A stretch of 64,000 nt of DNA, from contig NZ_JADBDS010000005.1 in assembly GCF_014873705.1 (NCBI RefSeq), positions 372,001-436,000 on the forward strand. The letters run 5' to 3'. This DNA comes from Mycobacterium sp. OAS707. Its GTDB lineage: Bacteria; Actinomycetota; Actinomycetes; Mycobacteriales; Mycobacteriaceae. Below are positions 1 through 8,188 of the stretch, piece after piece. The first letter of the stretch is position 1, and each line of letters begins with the position of its first letter. The position numbers and the translations under genes are program-made. Under the pieces are notes generated by a model, which did not search any database, was not told where the DNA came from, and worked only from the letters and a program-made list of their open reading frames with translations.

Positions 1-392
1 CGTGCGGCGTGCACGAGCAAAGGTCGGCCCAGCTCAGCAACGGCCGGTTCGGCCTGATCGAGAACACCATTGATCCAGGCGATAACCCTGTCGCGCGGAG
101 TACCGGCTGAATCCGTTGCCTCCCTGAGGTACTCGGCCAGATCACTGAAAAGGTCTTCGAGCATGACTAGCAGGAAGGCTTCTTTGCTCTCGAAGTGCCG
201 ATAGAACCACCGAGTGCCTACGCCGGCTTCGTCGAGCAATTCGCGCAGGCTCAGGTCAATCGTTCCGGCACGTCGAATCTGGCGGCGAGCGACCTGAACG
301 AGCTGGCCGAGCATGGCATCGGCGGCGGCGGTCCGGTCGGCTAGGCCTCGTGTGACGGCCTCGCGGCGAAGCGAGGTCGGTTCTGTCGTCAT
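1..392 (-). CDS. TetR family transcriptional regulator (3' end outside window)
   Basis: Reading leftward from an ATG at 392, the first 130 residues are visible and the gene runs off the left edge. Residues 25-75 form a TetR helix-turn-helix, recognisable by the pattern DLSLRELLDEAGVGTRWFYR followed by HFESKEAFL. The ligand-binding C-terminal half is missing from the window. It diverges from the VOC-SDR-hydrolase operon starting about 100 bp away, so local control of that operon is the simplest inference. The effector is unknown. Confidence 0.85.
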   Translation of the reverse strand, partial: MTTEPTSLRREAVTRGLADRTAAADAMLGQLVQVARRQIRRAGTIDLSLRELLDEAGVGTRWFYRHFESKEAFLLVMLEDLFSDLAEYLREATDSAGTPRDRVIAWINGVLDQAEPAVAELGRPLLVHAA

Positions 393-489
393 CCGGCTCT
401 CTCACCTCTCATCTATTGACAACGATGTCGCCCCGTGCGAAAACGGTGTTGTCGCTAATGTAGCGTGTGTTTGCATGGGGGGGAAGCGG

Positions 490-1443
490 ATGTCGTCAGG
501 GCTCGAGAAACCAGAGGCCGGGGGTGCGAGCGAGCATGGCGCGGCAACGCATGTTCTGCACGTCAACCTCAACACCGGCGACCCTCAGGCCGCGCTTGCT
601 TATTACGTCGGAAAGTGGGGCCTGCACCAAGGCATGCACGCCCATGACACTCATGGAGATTGGTCTTTCGCAGGGTACGCCGAGCCCGTGGACAGTGAGG
701 CGTGGTTCCTGTACGACGACCGTGGTCCGCGAGTAGCTCCTGCGCTGGAACTGGTTGCCTGGCACCGGCCTTCAGTCGTCGGGCAACCACACTCGGTCGT
801 CAACCGGGTGGGCATCGCGACCATCGGACTTGGCATTTCCGCCGGTGCCGCCGGACCGGACGCCAAGGCAGGTGTCATCGACGTCGACGGAGTCAGCCGA
901 GACGTCGTCACCGATGCCGACGGGGTGATGGTGGAACTCGTGCGCCACGATGAGCCCGCCACCCGTTTACGGCACATCAGAATTGGGTGCTCGGACATGG
1001 CTACGTCGCTGCGGTTCTACACCGCTCTTGGGTTCCAACAGGTCGCCGAGCCAGCGCCGACCAGGCTTCGCGTCGGAAACGACGACATCACCGGCTCCAC
1101 CCTCGCGCTGTCGTTGGTCAGCCGATCCATTCTGGTTGAACTGACGACCTGGGACCGACTCGTCGAACCTGATCACTCGCCGTTGCCGTTCTGGCACCGC
1201 GGGCCGGTTCGGTTCGCTATGGCTGTCCCCGGCCCCGACGCCGCCACCGGTGCCCTTCGCCGCGCTGGGATCGACCCTGGTCACCAGCTGAGCTTCGCCC
1301 TGCCAGGCACCGCCATCGGCCGGCTCACGGTCAACTTCCTCTCCGACCCCGACGGTCTGCACGTCGAACTGGTCGACCGCATCATCCCGCCACTGACAAG
1401 TCGTGTGGCGAGCAACAGCGTCTCCGCGCTTTCCGGCAACTGA
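490..1443 (+). CDS. VOC (glyoxalase/bleomycin-resistance fold) protein, two-domain
   Basis: A 317-residue protein with two consecutive vicinal-oxygen-chelate modules. The first opens with THVLHVNLNTGDPQAALAYY and the second with LRHIRIGCSDMATSLRFYTA; both end in a DPDG/DADG...V.LV motif, the usual metal-ligand Glu region. Family members include extradiol dioxygenases, epimerases and glyoxalases, so the reaction is not fixed. An upstream in-frame extension to 313 exists but overlaps the divergent TetR gene. The ATG at 490 with GGGGAAG just before it, or the ATG at 475, is preferred. It heads a same-strand run with the SDR 12 bp downstream. Confidence 0.75.
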   Translation: MSSGLEKPEAGGASEHGAATHVLHVNLNTGDPQAALAYYVGKWGLHQGMHAHDTHGDWSFAGYAEPVDSEAWFLYDDRGPRVAPALELVAWHRPSVVGQPHSVVNRVGIATIGLGISAGAAGPDAKAGVIDVDGVSRDVVTDADGVMVELVRHDEPATRLRHIRIGCSDMATSLRFYTALGFQQVAEPAPTRLRVGNDDITGSTLALSLVSRSILVELTTWDRLVEPDHSPLPFWHRGPVRFAMAVPGPDAATGALRRAGIDPGHQLSFALPGTAIGRLTVNFLSDPDGLHVELVDRIIPPLTSRVASNSVSALSGN

Positions 1444-1455
1444 AGGGCCACTCAC

Positions 1456-2229
1456 ATGAATAACGACAGCGGAACATCTCTGCAGGGGCGCACCGCGCTG
1501 ATCACCGGCGGCAGCGGCGGCGTGGGTCGTGGCATCGCGTTGGCGATGGCCGACAAGGGCGCGGCCATCGCGGTGGCCGGCCGCACGATGGAGCGCTGCG
1601 AGCGCGTCGTCGCCGAAATCGAGGGCCGTGGCGCCAAGGGCATCGCGATCCGGTGTGACGTCAACGACCCCGCCGACGTTATCCGCACCGTCGATACCGC
1701 CACTACGGCATTGGGACGGCTCGATTGTCTGGTGCACTCCGCGCAGAGCTTCAACTACGGCCCGATCCGCAGGCTGGCACCCGAGGATTTCGACGAGTCG
1801 TGGCGGACCGGCCCGCTGGCCGCCGTACGTCTCATGCAGGCTGCGTTCCCGGCGCTCCGCGAATCGAAGGGTCTCATCGTCAACGTCGCGTCGGGCGCCG
1901 GCATGACCGCTCCGCCGGCGATGGCCGCCTACGCGATGGCCAAGGAGGCAATGCGCGCGCTGACCCGCGTAGCCGCCGTCGAGTGGGGTCGCCACGGCAT
2001 TCGCGCCCTCGCGTTGTGTCCGTTCACCGAAACCGACGGCATGAATAATTTCGAAGCCGAGATGGGACTCTCACGTAACGCGGATCTGCTGCCCGATGTG
2101 CCGCTCGGGCGCATCGGTGACGCTGAGACCGATGTGGGACGCGTGGTGGCGTTCCTGGCATCCGATGACGCCAATTACCTGACTGGGTCGACCTTGATGG
2201 TCGACGGTGGCTACACCTACATGCGGTGA
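1456..2229 (+). CDS. Short-chain dehydrogenase/reductase
   Basis: A 257-residue classical SDR. The cofactor motif TGGSGGVGRG lies at residues 17-26 and the catalytic Ser146, Tyr159 and Lys163 are in standard spacing (YAMAK). The acidic residue that selects NAD is not in its usual place (AGRTMER follows beta-2), so NADP is possible. The C-terminus ends with a typical TGSTLMVDGG segment. It sits between the VOC protein and the isochorismatase-like protein, probably one operon. The substrate is likely a hydroxy- or keto-intermediate of the local catabolic route, which is inference. Confidence 0.85.
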   Translation: MNNDSGTSLQGRTALITGGSGGVGRGIALAMADKGAAIAVAGRTMERCERVVAEIEGRGAKGIAIRCDVNDPADVIRTVDTATTALGRLDCLVHSAQSFNYGPIRRLAPEDFDESWRTGPLAAVRLMQAAFPALRESKGLIVNVASGAGMTAPPAMAAYAMAKEAMRALTRVAAVEWGRHGIRALALCPFTETDGMNNFEAEMGLSRNADLLPDVPLGRIGDAETDVGRVVAFLASDDANYLTGSTLMVDGGYTYMR

Positions 2230-2236
2230 CTCCCCG

Positions 2237-2884
2237 ATGAGCGACGACCCGAACCCGTTTGCCCTGCCGAATCTGATCAGTCCGCACCACACTGCTGTGC
2301 TGGTTTCGGAAATGCAGCGTGGGATCGTCGGAGACCTCGCGCCAAGCGTCCTCAGACCGCTCACCGACGCGGTTCGCGAAACCGGGCTGATCGAATCGGT
2401 GGGACAGGTCGTCGACGGCGCGCGCAATGCGGGTGCCCAAGTCATCCACACCACATTGCAGTACCGCCCGCGTCGGGCCGGCGTCAAATTGGTGACGCCG
2501 TGGATGGCGGTCGTGATGCGTTCCCCCGATTACATGCTGGCCGACTCCGCGCAGGCCGACGTGGTGCCGGAATTGGCGCCGCGCGATCCCGATATCGTCG
2601 CAAAGCGGTACCACGGAATGTCTGCATTCGCCGGCACTGACCTCGATATGTTATTGCGAGGCTTGGATGTTCGTACGCTGGTGTTCGCCGGCGTATCGCT
2701 GAACGAGGCGATCATTGGCGCCGCGATCGAAGCTGTCAACTTGGGCTACCGGATCGCCGTGGTCCGCGACGCGGCGCTAGGCGTACCAGCCTCGTTCGGT
2801 GCGGACATGCTGCGGCATGCCTTCGCCATGCTTGGGCCCGTGGTCTCCGTCGAAGAAGTACTGGAGGTCTGGTCCAACTCGTGA
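2237..2884 (+). CDS. Isochorismatase-like (cysteine hydrolase fold) protein lacking the catalytic Cys
   Basis: A 215-residue protein of the isochorismatase superfamily. The first strand reads TAVLVSEMQRGIVG, where the usual catalytic Asp is Glu. The Lys loop reads VAKRYHGMSAF. The motif that normally carries the nucleophile (GvxTNxCV) is GVSLNEAIIG here, so the Cys is replaced. True isochorismatase domains also lack this Cys, so the protein may be a non-amidase hydrolase or a binding protein. The start at 2237 was chosen over 2207 because the latter overlaps the SDR by 23 bp. Confidence 0.75.
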   Translation: MSDDPNPFALPNLISPHHTAVLVSEMQRGIVGDLAPSVLRPLTDAVRETGLIESVGQVVDGARNAGAQVIHTTLQYRPRRAGVKLVTPWMAVVMRSPDYMLADSAQADVVPELAPRDPDIVAKRYHGMSAFAGTDLDMLLRGLDVRTLVFAGVSLNEAIIGAAIEAVNLGYRIAVVRDAALGVPASFGADMLRHAFAMLGPVVSVEEVLEVWSNS

Positions 2885-3045
2885 CGGCCCAAGGGTTCCC
2901 GCGTACTTCGTCGCGCACGCGAGAACGGTACCGACGCGAGGAACCGCTCCGGAGGTTCCCACTCGTGGCAACGACCGACGGCCAAACGTCAAACGCAAAG
3001 ATCGAAACAAGCGGGGATTCGGATGGCCCGTATCGCACCGGAACT

Positions 3046-3202
3046 CCGCCGACGCTCGAGGCGCTCCAGGAGGGCGTTCGCCTGACGCTGGCCCCCCATA
3101 AGGTGCCACGTCGCCAGGTGTTCTTGGACGAACTTCCGCTACTGGCGGAGCGGCAACGTGGACAAGAAGCGGCTGCGCCCGGAGTTGTCAGGTCGTTCGT
3201 AG
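3046..3202 (+). pseudogene. Acyl-CoA synthetase (FadD) C-terminal remnant, frameshifted
   Basis: The reading frame from 2881 contains PPTLEALQEGVRLTLAPHKV and then PRRQVFLDELPLL, the last beta-hairpin domain of an AMP-forming acyl-CoA ligase. About position 3155 the frame shifts by one base. The continuation is in another frame, SGNVDKKRLRPELSGRS, then TAG at 3200-3202. The catalytic lysine of the usual SGK-V-DK motif is Asn. The rest of the ligase, about 450 residues, is absent. This is a dead gene end left next to the isochorismatase-like gene, and its last 15 bp overlap the convergent TetR gene. Confidence 0.7.
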
Positions 3203-4486
3203 AAGCGATCGCCGCAACAGGCTCGTCATAAGCGCGGCTGCGCGTTCGTCGCCGACGGGTTGACCGGGGGCGGTCGGCTCGCTCATCCTGCCCAACACGG
3301 CCAGGAACACGGCGGCCGCCACCTGCGGATGGAGGCCGGGCGGCAACCGCACCGTGTCGATCAGTGCGCCGATCGCGTGGTGGATTGCACCGATGCCGTC
3401 ATCGACCTTTGCGTCGGACAGCTGTTCGGCGACGGTGCCGTCAAACCATGCCCGGATGACGCCACGGTAAGCGCGGTGGAATCGGACATAGGCAATCATC
3501 CACGCGTCCAACGAATCTGCGGCCATTCGCTGCAGGGCAGCGGCGTGCTGCTCGATCTCGACCACGGCAAGCCGGGTGAGCTCGGCGAGAATCTTGTCCT
3601 TCGTGCTGAAATACCGGTAGAGGGTGGCGCGGCTGAGATCGGTTGCGGCAGCGATCTCTTCCATGCCGACGGTGTAATAGCCCCGCTCGGCGAACAGCGT
3701 CGAACTCACCGACAGGATGTCCTGTGCAGTCGGCGAGAGCGGGGGTGTCGCGACGGTGGGTGCCGCATCGACTGACACGGGCGCGGACGTGCGGGCGTCC
3801 GATTCGGCGATGTCGTCTGGGGCGGCGGCGGCCAGCACGTCCGCGGGAGTGTCGGGAAACAACATGAGTTGCATTGCAACCGCCAGCGACCAGGACACGA
3901 CGGCGCGATCCGGCAACGGGAACATGGCCCGGCGCCGATAGAGGTTGACCATGTGCGGAATTCGGCCGAGGGCCGCAGCGGCGTCATCGTGCTCCAACCC
4001 CCGAATGTTGGCCAACCGCAGGCGGTCGATGACCTGGAGGCGGTAGGCCTCAGCGACGTCACCCGTGTCGATGACCGACAGGCCCCTCGCCGTACCGATG
4101 CCGGGAAACTCCGCGAACACCGCGGCGTGGGCGTCGTAGATGTCGGCCCACTCGGCGAGCCAGCTGTGCAGTGCGGCCAGCCCGTCGGCCGTCGGGCCGA
4201 GCCCGCCCAATCGTTCGGTGTGCGCAAGCACGTCGCGCTCGGCGGTGGCGCTCAGCTCGCGGAAGATGTCCTCCTTGCCCGCGAAGTACTGATAGACGGT
4301 GGCGCGGGAGGCGTTGGCCGCCTTGGCAATCGTGTCCAACGACGTGCTGTGGAATCCGTTGACAAGGAATGCCTCAGCGGCGCACGCGAGTATCCGGTCT
4401 CGGGTGTGCAGGCCGCGGCGTCCCACGCCGACGTTCGTCGTCGGGGCGTACCCGGGGCGGCGTGTCTTGTCCGGAGCAGACGTCAC
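3188..4486 (-). CDS. Tandem double-TetR transcriptional regulator
   Basis: A 432-residue protein made of two complete TetR units. The first HTH, about residues 25-80, contains TIAKAANASRATVYQYFAGK. The second, about residues 255-310, contains EIAAATDLSRATLYRYFSTK. Each is followed by its own all-helical ligand domain. A normal TetR protein is about 200 residues, so this looks like a fused intramolecular dimer. The GTG start overlaps the stop of the upstream 98-residue gene by 4 bp (GTGA), so they are co-translated. Divergent from the amidohydrolase gene, with two tandem palindromes between. Confidence 0.88.
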   Translation of the reverse strand: MTSAPDKTRRPGYAPTTNVGVGRRGLHTRDRILACAAEAFLVNGFHSTSLDTIAKAANASRATVYQYFAGKEDIFRELSATAERDVLAHTERLGGLGPTADGLAALHSWLAEWADIYDAHAAVFAEFPGIGTARGLSVIDTGDVAEAYRLQVIDRLRLANIRGLEHDDAAAALGRIPHMVNLYRRRAMFPLPDRAVVSWSLAVAMQLMLFPDTPADVLAAAAPDDIAESDARTSAPVSVDAAPTVATPPLSPTAQDILSVSSTLFAERGYYTVGMEEIAAATDLSRATLYRYFSTKDKILAELTRLAVVEIEQHAAALQRMAADSLDAWMIAYVRFHRAYRGVIRAWFDGTVAEQLSDAKVDDGIGAIHHAIGALIDTVRLPPGLHPQVAAAVFLAVLGRMSEPTAPGQPVGDERAAALMTSLLRRSLLRTT

Positions 4487-4779
4487 GGCAGGTTGCGCTT
4501 GGCCTTGCCGGGATAGCCGAAGAACTTCTCGAAGTTGGCGTCGTTGATGGGCTGCGCGCGGTTGCGGGCCGCGGCGGACCGCAGCGCCTGTAGCCGGGCG
4601 CGGGCCTTGTCGAGATCGTCGGCGGACCCCGACTGCTGCAGCCGCTCGACCTCGTTCGCCGCCGCGGCGACCTCCAGGCGTAGCCGTTCGCCGGCTTCCC
4701 CGAAGGTCAACAGGTCGTGGTCGTCTTCGTCGATCTTCTCCCGTGCAGGGCCGTCGTCGGGCCGGTCCGTCGGGTCCAT
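4483..4779 (-). CDS. Conserved-type small hypothetical protein (98 aa)
   Basis: A charged, helical 98-residue protein with a probable coiled coil at residues 25-70 (GERLRLEVAAAANEVERLQQ, then QALRSAAARNRAQ) and a C-terminal motif FEKFFGYPGKAKRN. No enzymatic motif is visible. AGAGGAACGAG precedes the ATG as a good ribosome site. It is the first gene of a two-gene transcript with the double-TetR regulator, so it may be a partner or accessory of the regulator; function unknown. Confidence 0.75.
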   Translation of the reverse strand: MDPTDRPDDGPAREKIDEDDHDLLTFGEAGERLRLEVAAAANEVERLQQSGSADDLDKARARLQALRSAAARNRAQPINDANFEKFFGYPGKAKRNLP

Positions 4780-4825
4780 CTCGTTCCTCTCAGCTGCTAG
4801 ACGAGTTGGCCTGCATCATATAGCA

Positions 4826-4866
4826 TCTGAGACGAACCGTCAGAAATCGAGACGAAACGTCAGAAG
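4826..4866. promoter_or_regulatory. Two tandem palindromic operators (GACGAAnCGTC)
   Basis: GAGACGAACCGTCAGAA at 4829-4845 is repeated as GAGACGAAACGTCAGAA at 4849-4865, exactly 20 bp apart. Each copy contains an inverted repeat GACG-n3-CGTC. The pair lies between the divergent double-TetR operon and the amidohydrolase gene, ending about 15 bp before the latter's start codon. Two operators spaced about two helical turns apart suit a repressor with two DNA-binding heads. Confidence 0.65.
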
Positions 4867-4880
4867 AAAGGGCAGGCATC

Positions 4881-6080
4881 GTGCCGCTTCGGGATGAACA
4901 TCAGATCGTGTCGGTCGATGATCATTTGGTTGAGCATCCGCGGGTGTGGCAGGAGCGTCTGCCGCAGAAGTATCTCGAGCGGGGTCCTCGGATTGTCGAG
5001 GAGAACGGGATGCACTTGTGGCACTACGACGGTCAGGTGTTTCCGACCATTGGTCTCAATGCGGTCGCGGGTAAGCCGCCCGAGCAGTGGGGTATGGATC
5101 CGGTGCGTTATGAGGACATGATCCCTGGTTGTTATGACCCGGTGGCGCGGGTGGCCGACATGGACCTCGACGGTGTGCAGTCGGCGTTGTGTTTTCCGTC
5201 GTTCCCGGGTTTTGGTGGGGGGACGTTTCAGCGCGCCGAGGATAAGGATCTGGCGCTGTTGTGTGTCAAGGCCTGGAATGACTTCTATATCGAGGAGTGG
5301 TGCGCGGTTGCACCTGAACGCTATGTGCCGTTGGCGATCTTGCCGACGTGGGATATCGATGCGTGTGTGGCCGAGGCCGAACGGGTGGCGGCTATGGGTG
5401 CGCGCACGATCTCTTTCCCGGACAGTCCGGTGCCGCTGGGTCTGCCGTCGTTTCACTCTGATTACTGGGACCGGTTGTGGGCGGTCTGCTCGCAGGCCAA
5501 GATGCCGGTGTCGTTGCACTTTGGGTCGGGTTCTTTTGTGCCGGGGTTCTCGTTTTCCACGGTCAAGCCCGTCCCTGGTCAGATGGCCGCCCCGGATGCG
5601 CCGTTCGCTGTTGCCACGGCGTTGTTCTCGACCAACCTGATGTGGTCGACGGTGGATCTGTTGTTCTCGGGCAAGTTGCAGCAGTTCCCTGATCTGCAGT
5701 TCTCGCTGGCCGAGGGCGGCATCGGTTGGGTGCCCTACATCCTGGAGCGCACCGATTACGTGTGGGAGCGGCACCGTTACTACCAGAAGATCGACTTTGA
5801 CACCCGTCCCTCGGATCTGTTCCGCAAGCACTTCTGGGGTTGTTTCATCGATGACGAGCACGGGCTGACAAACCGCCACGCGATCGGTATCGACCGGATC
5901 ATGTTGGAGATCGACTTCCCCCACAGCGATTCCAATTGGCCCAACTCGCGCAAGCGTGCCGCCGAGGTGCTGGCCGACGTGCCCGACGACGAGTGCTCGC
6001 TCATCGTCGAGCACAACGCCCGCCGCATGCTCAACTTCCCCCGGGTCGGTGCGGACAAGCCCGTGCTGGCTTCGGTCTAG
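4881..6080 (+). CDS. Amidohydrolase-family metal-dependent hydrolase (ACMSD-like)
   Basis: A 399-residue TIM-barrel protein of the amidohydrolase-2 family. Landmarks are IVSVDDHLVEHP (N-terminal strand, where other members have D-H or S-H metal ligands), VSLHFGSGS, the FSLAEGGIGWVPYILER segment, and IDFPHSDSNWPNS with the conserved metal Asp/His region. Members act as decarboxylases or C-C hydrolases on aromatic or cyclic acids, so a ring-cleavage or decarboxylation role is possible. Start is GTG at 4881, preceded by AGAAAGGG. Codon use in the first two thirds is unusually rich in T- and G-ending codons compared with neighbours. Probably repressed by the divergent double-TetR protein. Confidence 0.85.
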   Translation: MPLRDEHQIVSVDDHLVEHPRVWQERLPQKYLERGPRIVEENGMHLWHYDGQVFPTIGLNAVAGKPPEQWGMDPVRYEDMIPGCYDPVARVADMDLDGVQSALCFPSFPGFGGGTFQRAEDKDLALLCVKAWNDFYIEEWCAVAPERYVPLAILPTWDIDACVAEAERVAAMGARTISFPDSPVPLGLPSFHSDYWDRLWAVCSQAKMPVSLHFGSGSFVPGFSFSTVKPVPGQMAAPDAPFAVATALFSTNLMWSTVDLLFSGKLQQFPDLQFSLAEGGIGWVPYILERTDYVWERHRYYQKIDFDTRPSDLFRKHFWGCFIDDEHGLTNRHAIGIDRIMLEIDFPHSDSNWPNSRKRAAEVLADVPDDECSLIVEHNARRMLNFPRVGADKPVLASV

Positions 6081-6481
6081 CGCGTCCCATCACTGCGAGC
6101 GAGGGAATAAGTTGCCTGCGGAATGTGCTCAGCCTTACCGCGGCCCGCTCGGTATTCATCGGCTTCGATCTGGTCACGGAGTAAGTGTCGGCACGATGCC
6201 GCTGCTGTATCCGAACATCCCGTTTGGACCCTTCGGCGCGGTGACCGCTTTTCTCATCGGCTGGACCAACCAAGGCCGACACGTTTCGAAGCGTTGATCG
6301 CCAAGCGCATCTCCCACGAGCGATCAAACGCGACGCCCTGCGCGCGCTGGCGTGGATCCTCACGTCCACGTGAGCTACTGGCTGCTCCTGATCACGCCGA
6401 CGCTCATCGCACGGGAAGTGGGGGGCGATCCCTCACGCCTGGTGCCCGGACGCCGCCCGGGCACTCGCGCCAAGGCCGGCG
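6081..6481. other. Intergenic region between convergent genes, no convincing gene
   Basis: About 400 bp. Short frames such as one coding for a hydrophobic stretch near 6380-6420 (SYWLLLITPTLIARE) read like a fragment of a membrane protein tail, but no start, length or second motif supports a gene. The only clear structure is the hairpin at 6442-6464. Confidence 0.5.
6442..6464. terminator. Hairpin between convergent genes
   Basis: GTGCCCGG at 6442-6449 pairs with CCGGGCAC at 6457-6464 around a 7-nt loop. It lies 18 bp from the end of the leftward DUF35 gene and about 360 bp after the amidohydrolase. There is no T-run, as is common for mycobacterial hairpins, so a terminator role is likely but unproven. 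Confidence 0.5.
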
Positions 6482-6907
6482 CTAGGCCGGGCGAAACGCG
6501 AAGGTGACAAACGTTTCGCCGGCCTCGGTCTCCACCGTTGAGGTGGCAGACACCATCGACTGGCCGATCTGAAGATCACCTGGGGCCGCATCGATGATCA
6601 GCGACTCCACCAGCAGCCCCTCCTGGAGTTCGATGAACCCGACGATGTACGGCCGGAACTTTTTGGGATCGCGAATTCCCTTGTACGGTAGGGGCGGGAC
6701 GAATTCCTGCGTCGTGAACGTGTAAAGCGTTCCCTCCGTGGACAGTTCGACCGTTTCGATGTCGGCCTGGATGTCCGGGTTGGCGTCGAACAACTCGGGG
6801 CGTTCGGCCGGGAACTTCACGACACCCGTCGAGATGCGTCGTGAACCGAACAGCACCGCTCGATCCCCGTCGACCCGGAACAAGCCCTCGGTGATCAGAT
6901 TCGTCAT
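6482..6907 (-). CDS. DUF35 OB-fold protein without its zinc ribbon
   Basis: A 141-residue protein of the DUF35/OB-fold family that partners thiolase-like enzymes such as ChsH2 in steroid side-chain breakdown. The region where family members carry CxxC...CxxC reads LFGSRRISTGVVKFPAERPE, with no cysteine. The OB part is intact (GTLYTFTTQEFVPP, RPYIVGFIELQEG). The ATG at 6907 follows the thiolase stop by one base, so the two are translationally coupled. It probably binds the thiolase and shapes its acyl-CoA channel; loss of zinc suggests a divergent subclass. Confidence 0.75.
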   Translation of the reverse strand: MTNLITEGLFRVDGDRAVLFGSRRISTGVVKFPAERPELFDANPDIQADIETVELSTEGTLYTFTTQEFVPPLPYKGIRDPKKFRPYIVGFIELQEGLLVESLIIDAAPGDLQIGQSMVSATSTVETEAGETFVTFAFRPA

Positions 6908-6908
6908 C

Positions 6909-8096
6909 TCAAGCCACCTCGATAACCATTGCCGCACCCATGCCGCCGCCTGCGCACATCGACAGCACTCCTATACCGCCGCCGCGGCGGCGCAGTTCGT
7001 AGATCGCCGACGTCACCATGCGCGCGCCGGTCGCGGCGATCGGATGACCCAGGCTGATGCCCGAGCCATAGACATTCACGATCTCCTCATCGAGTCCGAG
7101 TTCGCGGGCGCACGCGACGGCCTGGGCGGCGAACGCCTCGTTGATTTCGAACAAGACGACGTCGTCGAGCTTGCGGCCCGCCAGTTCCAGCGCCTTGGGG
7201 ATGGCCTTGATGGGTCCGCTTCCGGTGCGGGTCGGGTCCAGTCCCACCTGCGTCCACGACAGCACGCTCGCCAAGACATTCTGTTGAGTGTCCGGGCTCG
7301 CCAGAGCCACCACGGCCGCGGCGTCGTTGATGCCTGAAGAATTGCCCGCCGTCACGCTGAACCCGTCGATCTCAGGATGTAGCACCTTCAGTTCGGCAAG
7401 CGATTCCATCGAACTGCCGCGCCGCGGATGCTCGTCTTCGGCGAACGTGATCGTGCTCCCATCAGATTGGGGCACCTGGATGGGGATGATCTCGTCGACG
7501 AACGACCCGGCGTCGATGGCCTTGATCGCGCGCTGATGGCTACGCAGCGCCCATTTGTCTTGATCCTCGCGGGTGATCCCGTACTGCACGTTGCAGTTGT
7601 GCGCGACCGTGATGGACATGTCCATTGCAGGCGCATCATCGGTCGGGGGATGCGACTCGGGGAACCACTGGGCGTAGTCCTGCGGCGACTTCCCTGCGGT
7701 GAAGAGCTTGCGCTTCTGCATGATCGGTGCGGTGGACGGGGACTCCATTCCGCCGGCCAGAATCGCGCGGCTCATCCCCGCCGCGATCTGCCCCGCCCCG
7801 ACCGCGATGGCGGACAGGCTCGAGGCGCACTGACGGTTGACGGCCAGACCCGGAATGTCAAGCAGGCCGAGATCGACGGCGATGTAGCGAGCGCTGTCGC
7901 CGCCACCCTGCATCACTTCGGCCAGCACGAAGTCGTCGAAATCGGCCGCGTCCAGTCCGGAGCGTTCGATGACGGCCGACACCACGGGTTTGGCCAGTTC
8001 GACCGCGGGCATGTTGGCCAGCGTGCCTTTACGCGCTGTTCCGATCGGTGTGCGGGCAGCGGCGACGATGGCTGCGCGGGACGTCGTTGGCGGCAT
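6909..8096 (-). CDS. Thiolase (acetyl-CoA acetyltransferase family)
   Basis: A 395-residue full-length thiolase. The nucleophile Cys90 is in VNRQCASSLSAI, the second site has the His in GHPIAATGAR, and the C-terminal acid/base Cys is in MCAGGGMGAAM. All three are kept, so it should be an active degradative or biosynthetic thiolase using CoA. It is followed by the Zn-less DUF35 protein on the same transcript and diverges from the MaoC-Ltp-FadD operon, with a shared AT-rich promoter region. Confidence 0.92.
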   Translation of the reverse strand: MPPTTSRAAIVAAARTPIGTARKGTLANMPAVELAKPVVSAVIERSGLDAADFDDFVLAEVMQGGGDSARYIAVDLGLLDIPGLAVNRQCASSLSAIAVGAGQIAAGMSRAILAGGMESPSTAPIMQKRKLFTAGKSPQDYAQWFPESHPPTDDAPAMDMSITVAHNCNVQYGITREDQDKWALRSHQRAIKAIDAGSFVDEIIPIQVPQSDGSTITFAEDEHPRRGSSMESLAELKVLHPEIDGFSVTAGNSSGINDAAAVVALASPDTQQNVLASVLSWTQVGLDPTRTGSGPIKAIPKALELAGRKLDDVVLFEINEAFAAQAVACARELGLDEEIVNVYGSGISLGHPIAATGARMVTSAIYELRRRGGGIGVLSMCAGGGMGAAMVIEVA

Positions 8097-8140
8097 AGCT
8101 CTCCCAGTGGTTGTTGGACAGGCCTCCGGCAGTCTATACC

Positions 8141-8165
8141 GTTAAATAGATAAATGTATCTTGGG
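8141..8165. promoter_or_regulatory. AT-rich divergent promoter/operator region
   Basis: A strongly AT-rich stretch in otherwise GC-rich DNA between the thiolase and MaoC genes. It contains AGATA-AATG-TATCT at 8148-8161, an inverted repeat with 5-bp arms. It probably carries the -10 elements of both genes; a TetR-type operator is possible. Confidence 0.4.
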
Positions 8166-8188
8166 ATAGTCTGCGATGGGAGCTGCTG

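Noticed and set aside
4860..6014. Long leftward open frame of 384 codons opposite the amidohydrolase
   Set aside because: Arg/His-rich shadow translation with no family motif; the forward frame is a clear amidohydrolase.
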